In this document: positions 8,292 to 16,360 of the stretch, one piece after another | Layout of the letters: each line of letters begins with the position of its first letter | Position numbering within the stretch: position 1 is the first letter of the stretch | Made by a program: the position numbers and the translations under genes | Notes under the pieces: model-generated | What the model was told of the DNA's origin: nothing | Seen by the model: only the letters and a program-made list of their open reading frames with translations | The model's database searches: none | NCBI GenBank assembly: GCA_014656175.1 | Contig: BNBX01000011.1 | Span: 149,575-213,574, forward strand | Origin: Streptomyces werraensis | Lineage (GTDB): Bacteria > Actinomycetota > Actinomycetes > Streptomycetales > Streptomycetaceae | Direction of reading: 5' to 3' | Length of the DNA: 64,000 nucleotides

Positions 8292-9239
8292 ATGCTGCAT
8301 CTGCGTCTGATCACGCCCGCCGGGCGGACCGAGGAAGCGGTCCGCCTGATCGAGGGGACGAGAGGGACCACGCATCTGTGCGTGCTGACGGGTGCCGCCC
8401 GCGACCCCGCCGGGGACGTCGTGCTGTGCGACGTGGCCCGGGAGGCCGCCGACGACCTGCTGAGCGGCTTGCAGCGGCTGGGGCTGGACACCACCGGGTC
8501 CATCGCCGTGGAGAACGTCGACCTGTCGCTGTCGGAGCGCGCGGACCGTGCCGAGAAGGAGGCGCCGGGGGAAGGTGCGGACGCGGTGCTGTGGGAGCAC
8601 CTCACCGAGGCCACCCACGAGGAGTCGACCCTCTCGGTCACCTATCTCTCGTTCCTCACGCTGGCGACCATGATCGCGGCCTGCGGTGTGGTGCTGGACA
8701 ACGCGGTCCTGATCGTGGGGGCGATGGCGGTGGGCCCGGAGTTCGGCCCGCTGGCCGGCATCTCCACGGCGACGGTGCAGCGTCGGCCGCGCCTCGCGAT
8801 GCGGTCGCTGATCGCCCTGCTGGTGGGCTTCGCGGTGGCGATGGCGCTGACGGTGGGGTTCAGCCTGTTCATGGACGCGGTGGGGCTGTTCAGCAAGGAG
8901 CAGCTGGAGGGGGAACGGCCGCAGACCGGCTTCGTGTACGCCCCCGACTGGTTCTCCTTCGTGGTGGCGGTGCTGGCCGGGACGGCGGGCACGCTGTCGC
9001 TCACGTCCGCGAAGTCCGGAGCCCTGGTGGGAGTCGCCATCTCGGTGACGACGGTGCCGGCCGCGGCGAACGCGGCGGTGGCCCTGAGCTACGGGGACAC
9101 CGTCCAGACGTGGGGTTCCACCGAGCAGCTGCTGCTCAACCTGTTCGGGATCACGCTGGCGGGAACACTGACGCTGCTCGCACAGAAGCGGCTGTGGCGG
9201 AAGCAGCACGCGCGCCTGCGAAGGCGCGCGGCCGCCTGA
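8292..9239 (+). CDS. DUF389 membrane protein
   Basis: The 315-residue protein has an N-terminal soluble domain of about 105 residues and then a run of about five to six transmembrane helices, including YLSFLTLATMIAACGVVLDN, NAVLIVGAMAVGPEFGP and IALLVGFAVAMALTVGFSLF. The motif VGAMAVGPEFGPLAGIS is the DUF389 hallmark. Members are widespread and their transport or structural role is unproven. It starts 40 bp after coaA on the same strand. The C-terminal basic tail is typical of a cytoplasmic end. Confidence 0.85.
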   Translation: MLHLRLITPAGRTEEAVRLIEGTRGTTHLCVLTGAARDPAGDVVLCDVAREAADDLLSGLQRLGLDTTGSIAVENVDLSLSERADRAEKEAPGEGADAVLWEHLTEATHEESTLSVTYLSFLTLATMIAACGVVLDNAVLIVGAMAVGPEFGPLAGISTATVQRRPRLAMRSLIALLVGFAVAMALTVGFSLFMDAVGLFSKEQLEGERPQTGFVYAPDWFSFVVAVLAGTAGTLSLTSAKSGALVGVAISVTTVPAAANAAVALSYGDTVQTWGSTEQLLLNLFGITLAGTLTLLAQKRLWRKQHARLRRRAAA

Positions 9240-9531
9240 GACCGTGCGGGCCCGCCCGCGGCGGGGAGGGGACGGGGTGGGGGCGGGCGGCCGCAGCGGC
9301 CGGCGCCCCGACGCCGTTCACCCGTCGAGACGCGCTCTCGCGCCGGACCGAGGACGACCACCCCCACCGCGGCCCCGCACCACCACCCACCGTGGGCGCT
9401 CCATGAACCCCCACCGGGCAGACCCCTGCGCCGCAGGCGTCACACCTCAACCCCCACCGGGCAGACCCCTGCGCCGCAGGCGTCACACCTCAACCCCCAC
9501 GGGCAGACCCCTGCGCCGCAGGCCCACGTCC
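9240..9531. other. Gap between DUF389 and glmM
   Basis: This 292-bp stretch between convergent genes has no credible gene. Its second half is the tandem repeat described separately. The first 165 bp is GC-rich sequence without a clear hairpin. Confidence 0.6.
9406..9523. repeat. 43-bp tandem repeat, 2.7 copies
   Basis: Two identical 43-bp units (9406-9448 and 9449-9491) are followed by a third partial unit at 9492-9523 that lacks one C and then diverges. Each unit holds CCTGCGCCGCAGG, a small 5-bp hairpin with a GCC loop. The array ends 8 bp from the glmM stop. Confidence 0.9.
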
Positions 9532-10890
9532 TCAGCCCAGCGCGGACTTCACCGCATCCGCGAGCCGCCCCGCCACCGACCGCGCCTGGTCGATGTCGGC
9601 CGCCTCGACCATGACCCGCACCAGCGGCTCGGTGCCCGAGGGACGCAGCAGCACGCGCCCGGTCTCCCCCAGCTCACGCTCGGCCTCGCCCACGGCCGTC
9701 GCCAGTTCCGCGGAGGTCTTCACCCGCGACTTGTCCACGTCAGGCACGTTGATCAGGACCTGCGGCAACCGCTCCATCACCGACGCCAGCTCCCGCAGCG
9801 GCCGCCCCGTCTGAGCGACCCGCGCCGCCAGCAGCAGCCCCGTCAGCGTCCCGTCCCCCGTCGTGGCGTGGTCGAGGATGATCACGTGCCCGGACTGCTC
9901 GCCGCCCAGGGCGAACCCGTGCTGCTTCATCTCCTCCAGCACGTACCGGTCACCCACCGCCGTCTGGACGAGCCGGATCCCCTCCCGCTCCATGGCGAGC
10001 TTGAACCCGAGGTTCGACATCACCGTGGCGACCACCGTGTCGGACCGCAACGCGGACCGCTCCCGCATGGCGAGTGCCAGCACGGCGAGGATCTGGTCCC
10101 CGTCGACCTCCTCCCCCGTGTGGTCGACGGCGAGACACCGGTCGGCGTCCCCGTCGTGCGCGATCCCCAGCGCGGCCCCGTGCTCGACGACAGCGGCCTT
10201 CAGCTGCGCAAGGTGCGTGGAGCCGCACCCGTCGTTGATGTTCAGCCCGTCCGGCTCAGCACCGATGGTGACAACCTCGGCCCCGGCCCGCCGGAACGCC
10301 TCGGGCGACACCTGCGACGCCGCCCCGTGCGCCTCGTCCAGCACGATCTTCAGTCCGTCGAGCCGGTTCGGCAGCACACCCACGAGGTGGGCGACATACG
10401 TGTCGAAGCCCTCCTCGTAGTCCCGCACGCGTCCGACCCCGGCTCCGGTGGGCCGGTCCCACGGCGCACCGGTCCGGTGCTCCTCGTAGACCGCCTCGAT
10501 CCGGTCCTCCAGCTCGTCGGCGAGCTTGTGCCCGCCGCGGGCGAAGAACTTGATCCCGTTGTCGGGCATGGCGTTGTGGCTGGCGGAGAGCATCACGCCG
10601 AGGTCGGCGCCGAGCGCACCGGTGAGGTGGGCGACGGCCGGCGTCGGCAGCACGCCGACCCGCAGGACGTCCACGCCCGCGCTGGCGAGCCCGGCGACCA
10701 CGGCGGCCTCCAGGAACTCCCCGGACGCGCGCGGGTCACGCCCGACCACGGCGGTGGGCCGGTGCCCTTCGAACGTGCCCGCCTCGGCCAGTACGTGCGC
10801 GGCGGCGACGGACAGGCCGAGCGCCATCTCCGCCGTGAGATCCGCGTTGGCGACACCGCGCACGCCGTCCGTGCCGAAGAGTCGTCCCAC
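9532..10890 (-). CDS. glmM: Phosphoglucosamine mutase
   Basis: GlmM converts glucosamine-6-phosphate to glucosamine-1-phosphate on the path to UDP-GlcNAc. The 452-residue protein starts at GTG 10890 (GRLFGTDGVRGVAN), set by AGGAGG 6 nt upstream. The active-site phosphoserine loop SASHNAMPDNG places the phosphorylated serine at residue 104. The metal loop DGDADRCL and the C-terminal RPSGTEPLVRVMVE phosphate-binding motif are present. It follows rplM-rpsI on the same strand, but a strong terminator in the 359-bp gap suggests its own transcription start. Confidence 0.96.
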   Translation of the reverse strand: MGRLFGTDGVRGVANADLTAEMALGLSVAAAHVLAEAGTFEGHRPTAVVGRDPRASGEFLEAAVVAGLASAGVDVLRVGVLPTPAVAHLTGALGADLGVMLSASHNAMPDNGIKFFARGGHKLADELEDRIEAVYEEHRTGAPWDRPTGAGVGRVRDYEEGFDTYVAHLVGVLPNRLDGLKIVLDEAHGAASQVSPEAFRRAGAEVVTIGAEPDGLNINDGCGSTHLAQLKAAVVEHGAALGIAHDGDADRCLAVDHTGEEVDGDQILAVLALAMRERSALRSDTVVATVMSNLGFKLAMEREGIRLVQTAVGDRYVLEEMKQHGFALGGEQSGHVIILDHATTGDGTLTGLLLAARVAQTGRPLRELASVMERLPQVLINVPDVDKSRVKTSAELATAVGEAERELGETGRVLLRPSGTEPLVRVMVEAADIDQARSVAGRLADAVKSALG

Positions 10891-11249
10891 TTGTCCTCCT
10901 GAGGATGCGTCAGTATCGGCAGCCCTCCAGGGCCCCGCCACCAAGGTCCCGCCGAGGCGTTGGACCGGCCCGTACGGCCGACGGCTGTGCCACTGACAAA
11001 GCTGAGCTTCTGCTGTTCGTCGATGCTTCTGATGTTCGACGGTCTCGGAACGTCCGCGGCCCCACGCCGCATGAACGCGCACCACGGCTTCACCGGGCGC
11101 ACACCACGACGTCACCGCCCGACCATCCGATCACATTAGCGTTTGAGCGCCTTGTGCCGTTATACGCCCACGCCAGTGAATAAACGAACGCCCCGGCAGC
11201 ACGATGGCGTGCCGCCGGGGCGTTCGGAGTACGCGCGAGCGCCCTGCGA
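10891..11249. other. rpsI-glmM intergenic region
   Basis: This 359-bp gap carries the rpsI terminator at its right end. The rest should hold the glmM promoter and leader, but I could not settle on a -35/-10 pair. No ORF with credible coding features is present. Confidence 0.5.
11185..11226 (-). terminator. rpsI operon terminator
   Basis: A 13-bp stem (CGAACGCCCCGGC at 11185-11197 with its complement at 11214-11226) can extend by GCAC/GTGC toward the loop. On the minus strand it is followed by TTTATT. It lies 24 bp past the rpsI stop. Confidence 0.85.
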
Positions 11250-11762
11250 TTAGCGCTTGCTGTACTGCGGAGCCTTGCGGGCCTTCTTCAGACCGGCCTT
11301 CTTCCGCTCGACCGCACGGTCGTCGCGGCGCAGGAAGCCGGCCTTCTTCAGCGGACCGCGGTTGTTGTCGACGTCCGCCTCGTTCAGCGCACGGGCGACA
11401 CCGAGACGGAGCGCACCGGCCTGACCGGAGACACCGCCACCCGCGATGCGGGCGACGACGTCGTAGCGGCCCTCGAGCTCGAGCACCTTGAAGGGCTCGT
11501 TCACTTCCTGCTGGTGCACCTTGTTCGGGAAGTAGTCCTCGAGGGTGCGACCGTTGATCTTCCACTTGCCGGTGCCCGGGACGATCCGGACGCGGGCGAT
11601 GGCGTTCTTGCGACGGCCCAGGCCGGCGGCCGGCTGGGGCTCACCGAAGCGGGACGCCATGGACTCCGAGGTGTACTCGCCCTCGACGGGGGCCTCGGAC
11701 TCGGTGGTGTAGCTGTCGATGTCAAGCTCTTCGAGCGGCTGCTCGGCAGTGGTCTCGGCCAC
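11250..11762 (-). CDS. rpsI: 30S ribosomal protein S9
   Basis: S9 sits in the head of the 30S subunit, and its C-terminal tail reaches the P-site tRNA. The 170-residue protein carries an acidic, Thr/Glu-rich N-terminal extension of about 45 residues, common in actinobacteria, before the core that starts GLGRRKNAIARVRI. The core motifs GRTLEDYF and GGGVSGQAGALRLGVARAL and the basic tail ending KAPQYSKR are intact. The start is GTG 11762 with GAGGAG upstream. It is 42 bp behind rplM in a two-gene operon. Confidence 0.97.
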   Translation of the reverse strand: MAETTAEQPLEELDIDSYTTESEAPVEGEYTSESMASRFGEPQPAAGLGRRKNAIARVRIVPGTGKWKINGRTLEDYFPNKVHQQEVNEPFKVLELEGRYDVVARIAGGGVSGQAGALRLGVARALNEADVDNNRGPLKKAGFLRRDDRAVERKKAGLKKARKAPQYSKR

Positions 11763-11804
11763 GATTCTCCTCAGATTCTCTTCGGTCTTAGGGGGTGGCC
11801 GGAC

Positions 11805-12248
11805 TTACTGCGCGACCTGGGTGATCTCGAACGGCACCGGCTGCTGAGCAGCGTGCGGGTGCTGGTCGCCCGAGTAGACCTTCAGCTTCGAGAGCATCTG
11901 ACGGCCCAGGGTGTTCTTGGGGAGCATGCCCTTGACGGCCTTCTCGATGGCCTTCTCGGGGTTCTTGGCAAGCAGCTCGTCGTAGCGGACGGAGCGCAGA
12001 CCGCCCGGGTAGCCCGAGTGGCGGTACGCCATCTTCTGGGTCCGCTTGTTGCCGGAGAGGTGCACCTTGTCGGCGTTGATGATGATGACGAAGTCACCGG
12101 TGTCGACGTGGGGCGCGTAGATCGGCTTGTGCTTGCCACGCAGGATGGAGGCGGCAGTGGAGGCCAGACGGCCCAGGACGACGTCCTGAGCGTCGATGAC
12201 GTGCCACTGGCGCGTCACATCGCCGGGCTTGGGGCTGTACGTACGCAC
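11805..12248 (-). CDS. rplM: 50S ribosomal protein L13
   Basis: L13 is an early-assembly protein of the large subunit. The 147-residue sequence is full length, with the signatures WHVIDAQDVVLGRLAS, HVDTGDFVIIINADKV and GMLPKNTLGRQMLSKL. Translation starts at GTG 12248. It is the first gene of the rplM-rpsI operon; the 243-bp region before it should hold the promoter and leader, in which I saw no clear conserved motif. Confidence 0.97.
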   Translation of the reverse strand: MRTYSPKPGDVTRQWHVIDAQDVVLGRLASTAASILRGKHKPIYAPHVDTGDFVIIINADKVHLSGNKRTQKMAYRHSGYPGGLRSVRYDELLAKNPEKAIEKAVKGMLPKNTLGRQMLSKLKVYSGDQHPHAAQQPVPFEITQVAQ

Positions 12249-12491
12249 GGTTCGTAGCCTTCGCTTCTTCAGTGAATGGTCCTGACAAGGTCACCGAAGA
12301 CGATCACGACAGCCCTGACCGCACAGCGGTGACGCAAACCGCGTGCTGGTCGCTGGTCATCGGCCCGGTGGACCGGTGTAAGGGCCCCTCACGTGAGAAT
12401 GAGTAAGCCACTACACACAACAGAGACGCAGAATACCCGTGCTCGGCCGGACGGGTCAAAACGAGCCCGCCGCCCGTGGGCACGCCCCATT

Positions 12492-13706
12492 TTACGGCCG
12501 TACGGCGCCCCCCGTGGCCGCACGCCACTCCTCCGCCGCCCGACCAGCCCCTTCCTCCTCCCGGGCGTCCCGCGCGCCCCGGACGGCGTGGTACGCCACC
12601 GTCCCCGCCAGCGCGCACAGCGTGACCGCGTCCCGGAACGCCCGCCGCTTCCCCGACTCCAGCCACGGCCAGGTCACCCCCGGCAGCTGCGGCACCAGCG
12701 CCAGCCAGAACCACGGCCGCCGGGTCACCGACCCCGCGTACGGCAGCCCCGCGAGCAGCAGCGGCAGCACGACGAGCAGGTAGTGGTTGTAGGAGGGCCG
12801 CGACACCAGGAACGCGGACAGCATCAGCCCGGCGGACGTCTCCGCCAGCCGCAGCGGCTCGGGCCCCGGCCCCCGCCACCGCCGGCCGGCGCACACCACC
12901 CCGACCGCGGCGGCCGCCACCGCCAGCGCCTGGGCCAGGACCTGCGGCACCCCCAGCCGGGGCAGCACCGCCGCCGGACCCGCCTCGTAGAGCCGGAGGA
13001 AGGCGTCGTCGGCGGTGAAGAGGAAAGGGAGCGTCCGGGTGAGGAAGCCGGTGGGGTCGGGCAGGAAGAAGGCGGCCACCACCGACGAGACCGCCGGCAC
13101 CAGCACCACCGGCGCGAGCGCCCCCCACCTACGGGCGAAGAGGAACAGCAGCGCCATCGGCGCGAGCAGCGGCTTCAGCGCCACCGCCACCCCGATCACC
13201 GCCCCCGCCGCGACCCACCGCCCGCGGCTCGCGAGCAACAGGCACAGCGGCAGCGCCAGCACGGCCGTCACCGTCCAGTTGCCCAGCCGCACCAGCTGCG
13301 CGAACGGCGCGAAGGCGGCCGCCAGCCCGAACAGCCCGAGGACGGCGAGCCTGCTGCGCAGCGGCACCCGGTGCAGCAGCAGCGCGCACACCCAGCCCGC
13401 CACGAGCGCGAGGACGACCAGGACCGGCACCAGGACGTCGAGCAGGGACCGCGGCAGCAGCGCCTGCGGGGCGGCCGCGACGACCGCGCTAGGGAAATAG
13501 AGGAAGTGTGCGTCGTCGTACGGCGATCCGCCGTCCAGCCAGGTGCGCGCCGCGTCCACGACGATGCCGTTGTCCATGCCTCCGTCCGAGGTCACCAGCA
13601 CCGTATGGGTCGTCAGGGCGGCCAGCACCGCCACGAGTCCGGCCCACCAGCCGATGCCCGCGGGGCGCACCAACCACCCGGAGATGTCGCTTTTGCCCGT
13701 CACCAT
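12492..13706 (-). CDS. GT87-like (DUF2029) polytopic membrane protein
   Basis: The 404-residue product has about nine to ten hydrophobic helices and a short charged tail. After the first helix it has SDGGMDNGIVVDAARTWLDGGSPY, an extracytoplasmic loop with the acidic pair and the LDG-x-PYD pattern of GT87 mannosyl/arabinofuranosyl transferases that use lipid-linked sugars. KPLLAPM and SRPSYNHYLLV are further typical motifs. ATG 13706 is preferred to an upstream start because it sits directly before the first helix, though no good ribosome site precedes it; a short palindrome GGGCCTC-G-GAGGCCC (13720-13734) lies in that region. The acceptor is unknown. It is divergent from the next gene. Confidence 0.75.
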   Translation of the reverse strand: MVTGKSDISGWLVRPAGIGWWAGLVAVLAALTTHTVLVTSDGGMDNGIVVDAARTWLDGGSPYDDAHFLYFPSAVVAAAPQALLPRSLLDVLVPVLVVLALVAGWVCALLLHRVPLRSRLAVLGLFGLAAAFAPFAQLVRLGNWTVTAVLALPLCLLLASRGRWVAAGAVIGVAVALKPLLAPMALLFLFARRWGALAPVVLVPAVSSVVAAFFLPDPTGFLTRTLPFLFTADDAFLRLYEAGPAAVLPRLGVPQVLAQALAVAAAAVGVVCAGRRWRGPGPEPLRLAETSAGLMLSAFLVSRPSYNHYLLVVLPLLLAGLPYAGSVTRRPWFWLALVPQLPGVTWPWLESGKRRAFRDAVTLCALAGTVAYHAVRGARDAREEEGAGRAAEEWRAATGGAVRP

Positions 13707-13780
13707 GGACGCAACGCTAGGGCCTCGGAGGCCCGTTGAGGCGGACCAGCACACCCCTTGCCCCGTCTAAGATGCGCCCC

Positions 13781-14662
13781 ATGAGCTTTGGGCAGGGGGG
13801 GTCCTCGCAGCAGTGGGATCCCTGGAAACCGAATTCGCAGCAGCCGTGGAACGGCGGCAGCGCCGGCGGGTCACCCGACTGGGCGGCGCTCGCCGACGCG
13901 TCCGAGGCGCGCGCCAAGCGGCGCCGGCTGCTGTTCATAGGCGGCGGCGCACTCGCCGCCGTGGCGATAGGCACCGCGGTGGCGGTCGCCGTCGTGTCGG
14001 CGGGCGGCTCCAACCAGGCCTCCCCGGGCGCCGAGTCCCAGCTGCCCGGCATCTCCGACCTGCCGAGCGCCACGGGCACGGTGCCGTCGTTCGAGCCGAC
14101 GAGCGCTCCGCCCCCGCTGGACCCGAAGGACTTCGTCGCCAGCGACCAGAAGGACAAGGCGCCGCTGAGCCCCGACATCCTGTTCCCCGGCACGCAGCTG
14201 ACCATGGGCGACACGGTCTACAAGAAGGGCCCGACGGCGGACACGAGGAACTGCTCGTCCGCGGCGAAGGCCACGCTCCCCAAGGTCCTCACCGACAACA
14301 GGTGCACGCGGCTGATCCGTGTCACCTACAGCCGGGACGGCGTGGCGGTGACGGTCGGCGTGGCGGTCTTCGCGACCGAGGCGCAGGCGACGAAGGCCAA
14401 GCAGCAGGCGGACGAGAAGAGCATCGTCAAGTCGCTGTCCGGCGGCGGGGTGAAGGACTTCTGCGTCGGCGCGGTCTGCCGCTCCACCACCAACGCCTAC
14501 GGACGCTACGCCTACTTCACGCTGTCCGGCTTCACCAGCGGCAAGGACGTGACGGAGAAGGACAAGGCCGTCTTCAAGACCGGCGACGACCTCCAGGAGT
14601 TCACGTACCGTCAGATCCGCCGCAGGGGCGAGGCCCAGGCGTCGGCGGCGGCGGCCGGCTGA
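13781..14662 (+). CDS. Membrane-anchored protein of unknown function
   Basis: The 293-residue product has a Gly/Ser/Gln/Trp-rich cytoplasmic N-terminus, a basic ARAKRRR stop, one transmembrane helix at about residues 50-74, a Pro/Ser/Thr linker and an external domain of about 180 residues with four cysteines (two near NCSSAAK and DNRCTRL, two in DFCVGAVCRS), probably two disulfides. ATG 13781 (MSFGQGG) is preferred to ATG 13772, three codons earlier; neither has a strong ribosome site. A gene of this type is usual beside truA and rplM in Streptomyces. Its function is not known. Confidence 0.7.
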   Translation: MSFGQGGSSQQWDPWKPNSQQPWNGGSAGGSPDWAALADASEARAKRRRLLFIGGGALAAVAIGTAVAVAVVSAGGSNQASPGAESQLPGISDLPSATGTVPSFEPTSAPPPLDPKDFVASDQKDKAPLSPDILFPGTQLTMGDTVYKKGPTADTRNCSSAAKATLPKVLTDNRCTRLIRVTYSRDGVAVTVGVAVFATEAQATKAKQQADEKSIVKSLSGGGVKDFCVGAVCRSTTNAYGRYAYFTLSGFTSGKDVTEKDKAVFKTGDDLQEFTYRQIRRRGEAQASAAAAG

Positions 14663-14681
14663 CCCCGCCGCCCGGAGCGGG

Positions 14682-15521
14682 TCAGCAGCAGCCGGCCGTC
14701 GGGAGCGTCCGCTTGTTGCGTGCCTCGACGCTGCGGGCCGCCAGGAGCTCGTCGGCCGGGTAGCCGACCTCCTCCAGGGTCAGGCCGTGCGGGCGTACGA
14801 CATGGACCGCCGAGTCCCGTACGCCTGCCGCCAGGACCTTCGCGGGCCAGTCCGGCGTGCGGTGTCCGTCGCCGACGAACAGCAGCGCGCCGATCAGCGA
14901 GCGCACCATGTTGTGGCAGAAGGCGTCGGCCCGCACGGTGGCCGTGATGATCCCGTCGTCGCCGCGCACCAGGCTCAGCTCCTGGAGGGTGCGGATGGTC
15001 GTCGCGCCCTCGCGCCGCTTGCAGTAGGCGGCGAAGTCGTGCTCGCCGAGCAGTCCGCGGGCGGCCTCGTTCATGGCGTCCACGTCGAGCGGCCAGTCGT
15101 GCCACAGCACATGGGTGCGGAGCAGCGGGTCGACGCCGCCGGGGTTGTCGGTGACGCGGTAGGCGTAGCGCCGCCAGATCGCCGAGAAGCGGGCGTCGAA
15201 GCCCGTCGGCGCCTCCCTCAGCGCCCACACCCGCACATCCTTCGGCAGCCGCCCGGCGAGCCGCTTCAGCAGTTTCGGCCGGTGCTCGGCCCACACCTCG
15301 CGCGGCAGGTCCACGTGGGCGACCTGACCTCGCGCGTGCACACCGGCGTCGGTCCGCCCGGCCACGGTCAGCTCGTACGTCGTCGCGGACCGCGTCACGG
15401 TCCGCAGCGCGTCCTCGATCTCCCCCTGCACGGTCCGCCGTCCCCCGGCCTGCTTGGCCCACCCGGAGAACTCGGTCCCGTCGTAGGAAAGATCCAGCCG
15501 AACCCGCACCACACCACTCAC
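14682..15521 (-). CDS. truA: tRNA pseudouridine(38-40) synthase
   Basis: TruA makes pseudouridine at positions 38-40 of tRNA anticodon arms. The 279-residue protein starts at GTG 15521 (GGGAG about 8 nt upstream). It has the LDLSYDGTEFSGW start, the catalytic Asp58 in GRTDAGVHARGQVAH, and the later motif FCHNMVRSLIGAL. It follows rplQ after a hairpin-rich 147-bp gap and may be read through from the alpha operon. It ends 19 bp from the convergent plus-strand gene. Confidence 0.95.
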   Translation of the reverse strand: MSGVVRVRLDLSYDGTEFSGWAKQAGGRRTVQGEIEDALRTVTRSATTYELTVAGRTDAGVHARGQVAHVDLPREVWAEHRPKLLKRLAGRLPKDVRVWALREAPTGFDARFSAIWRRYAYRVTDNPGGVDPLLRTHVLWHDWPLDVDAMNEAARGLLGEHDFAAYCKRREGATTIRTLQELSLVRGDDGIITATVRADAFCHNMVRSLIGALLFVGDGHRTPDWPAKVLAAGVRDSAVHVVRPHGLTLEEVGYPADELLAARSVEARNKRTLPTAGCC

Positions 15522-15548
15522 CCGGACATCTCCCTTCCACAACGAAGC

Positions 15549-15577
15549 GGGCCCGCTCCTTCGAAAGAAGCGGGCCC
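15549..15577 (-). terminator. Hairpin between rplQ and truA
   Basis: GGGCCCGCT (15549-15557) pairs with AGCGGGCCC (15569-15577) around an imperfect CTT/AAG extension. It lies 28 bp before the truA start on the minus strand with no U-run, so it could be a partial terminator or attenuator. Confidence 0.5.
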
Positions 15578-15584
15578 ACCGGTA

Positions 15585-15630
15585 CGCCCCGAAGGGGCGC
15601 GGGGAACTGCGCGACCAGCCACGACGCAAG
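15585..15630. repeat. Dispersed intergenic repeat, copy 1
   Basis: The stem GCCCC-GAA-GGGGC is followed by GCGGGGAACTGCGCGACCAG. The same stem and GCGGGGAAC segment recurs at 16284-16320. From general familiarity, this type of stem is common between Streptomyces genes. Confidence 0.6.
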
Positions 15631-15668
15631 CCGCGGCCAAGGCGACCACCCAGTCCCCGCAAAAACGC

Positions 15669-16169
15669 TTACGCGTCCTTCGACTCCTCGGCCGCAGCCT
15701 CGTCGTCGCCCTTGGTCGTGTCGACCTTGGTCTCCACGGCCTCGGCCTCGGCGTCCTTCGCGGACCGCTTGGTCGCTGCCTCGGCCTCGCCGACCGCGGC
15801 CTGCTGCACCGTCAGCGCCTCGACCAGCTCGATGACGGCCATGGGCGCGTTGTCGCCACGGCGGTTACCGATCTTGGTGATGCGGGTGTAGCCACCGGGA
15901 CGGTTCTCGTACCGCGGGCCGATCTCGGTGAAGAGCGTGTGGACGATGCTCTTGTCCGTAATCACCTGGAGCACCTGACGGCGGTTGTGAAGGTCGCCCT
16001 TCTTCGCCTTGGTGACCAGACGCTCGGCGTAGGGACGCAGCTTGCGCGCCTTCGCCTCGGTGGTGGTGATGCGGCCGTGCTCGAAAAGCGCCTTCGCGAG
16101 GTTCGCGAGCATGAGCTTCTCGTGCGCGGCGCTGCCGCCCAGACGGGCACCCTTGGTGGGCCTCGGCAT
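15669..16169 (-). CDS. rplQ: 50S ribosomal protein L17
   Basis: L17 lies near the peptide exit on the 50S subunit. The core (MPRPTKGARLGGSAAHEKLM to about residue 118) is standard. The last about 45 residues are an acidic Ala/Glu/Lys tail (from AAVGEAEAATKRS onward), a usual extension in Streptomyces that makes the protein 166 residues instead of about 120. The gene follows rpoA after a 191-bp gap that holds a dispersed repeat. Confidence 0.96.
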   Translation of the reverse strand: MPRPTKGARLGGSAAHEKLMLANLAKALFEHGRITTTEAKARKLRPYAERLVTKAKKGDLHNRRQVLQVITDKSIVHTLFTEIGPRYENRPGGYTRITKIGNRRGDNAPMAVIELVEALTVQQAAVGEAEAATKRSAKDAEAEAVETKVDTTKGDDEAAAEESKDA

Positions 16170-16283
16170 AGTGACTCTCCTGTGTGTCTGCCCCGGCCGT
16201 ATCAGGTACCGGAGTCAGTATCCGAGCAGGCGGTCGCCTGTCGGAGATCCGGGCCGCCTTCGCAGACGTCCCGGAGGACCCGC

Positions 16284-16320
16284 GCCCCCGAAGGGGCGCG
16301 GGGAACCGCGCGGCCGGCCG
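16284..16320. repeat. Dispersed intergenic repeat, copy 2
   Basis: The CCCCC-GAA-GGGGC stem and GCGGGGAACCGCGCG match copy 1 in the same order, but the 3' part has diverged. It sits in the rpoA-rplQ gap. Confidence 0.55.
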
Positions 16321-16360
16321 GAACGGGCCGGCCGTCAGCAGCGGACCGCAGGTCCCGAGC

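Noticed and set aside
9406..9523. CRISPR array
   Set aside because: The units are contiguous without spacers and only about 2.7 copies are present; no cas genes.
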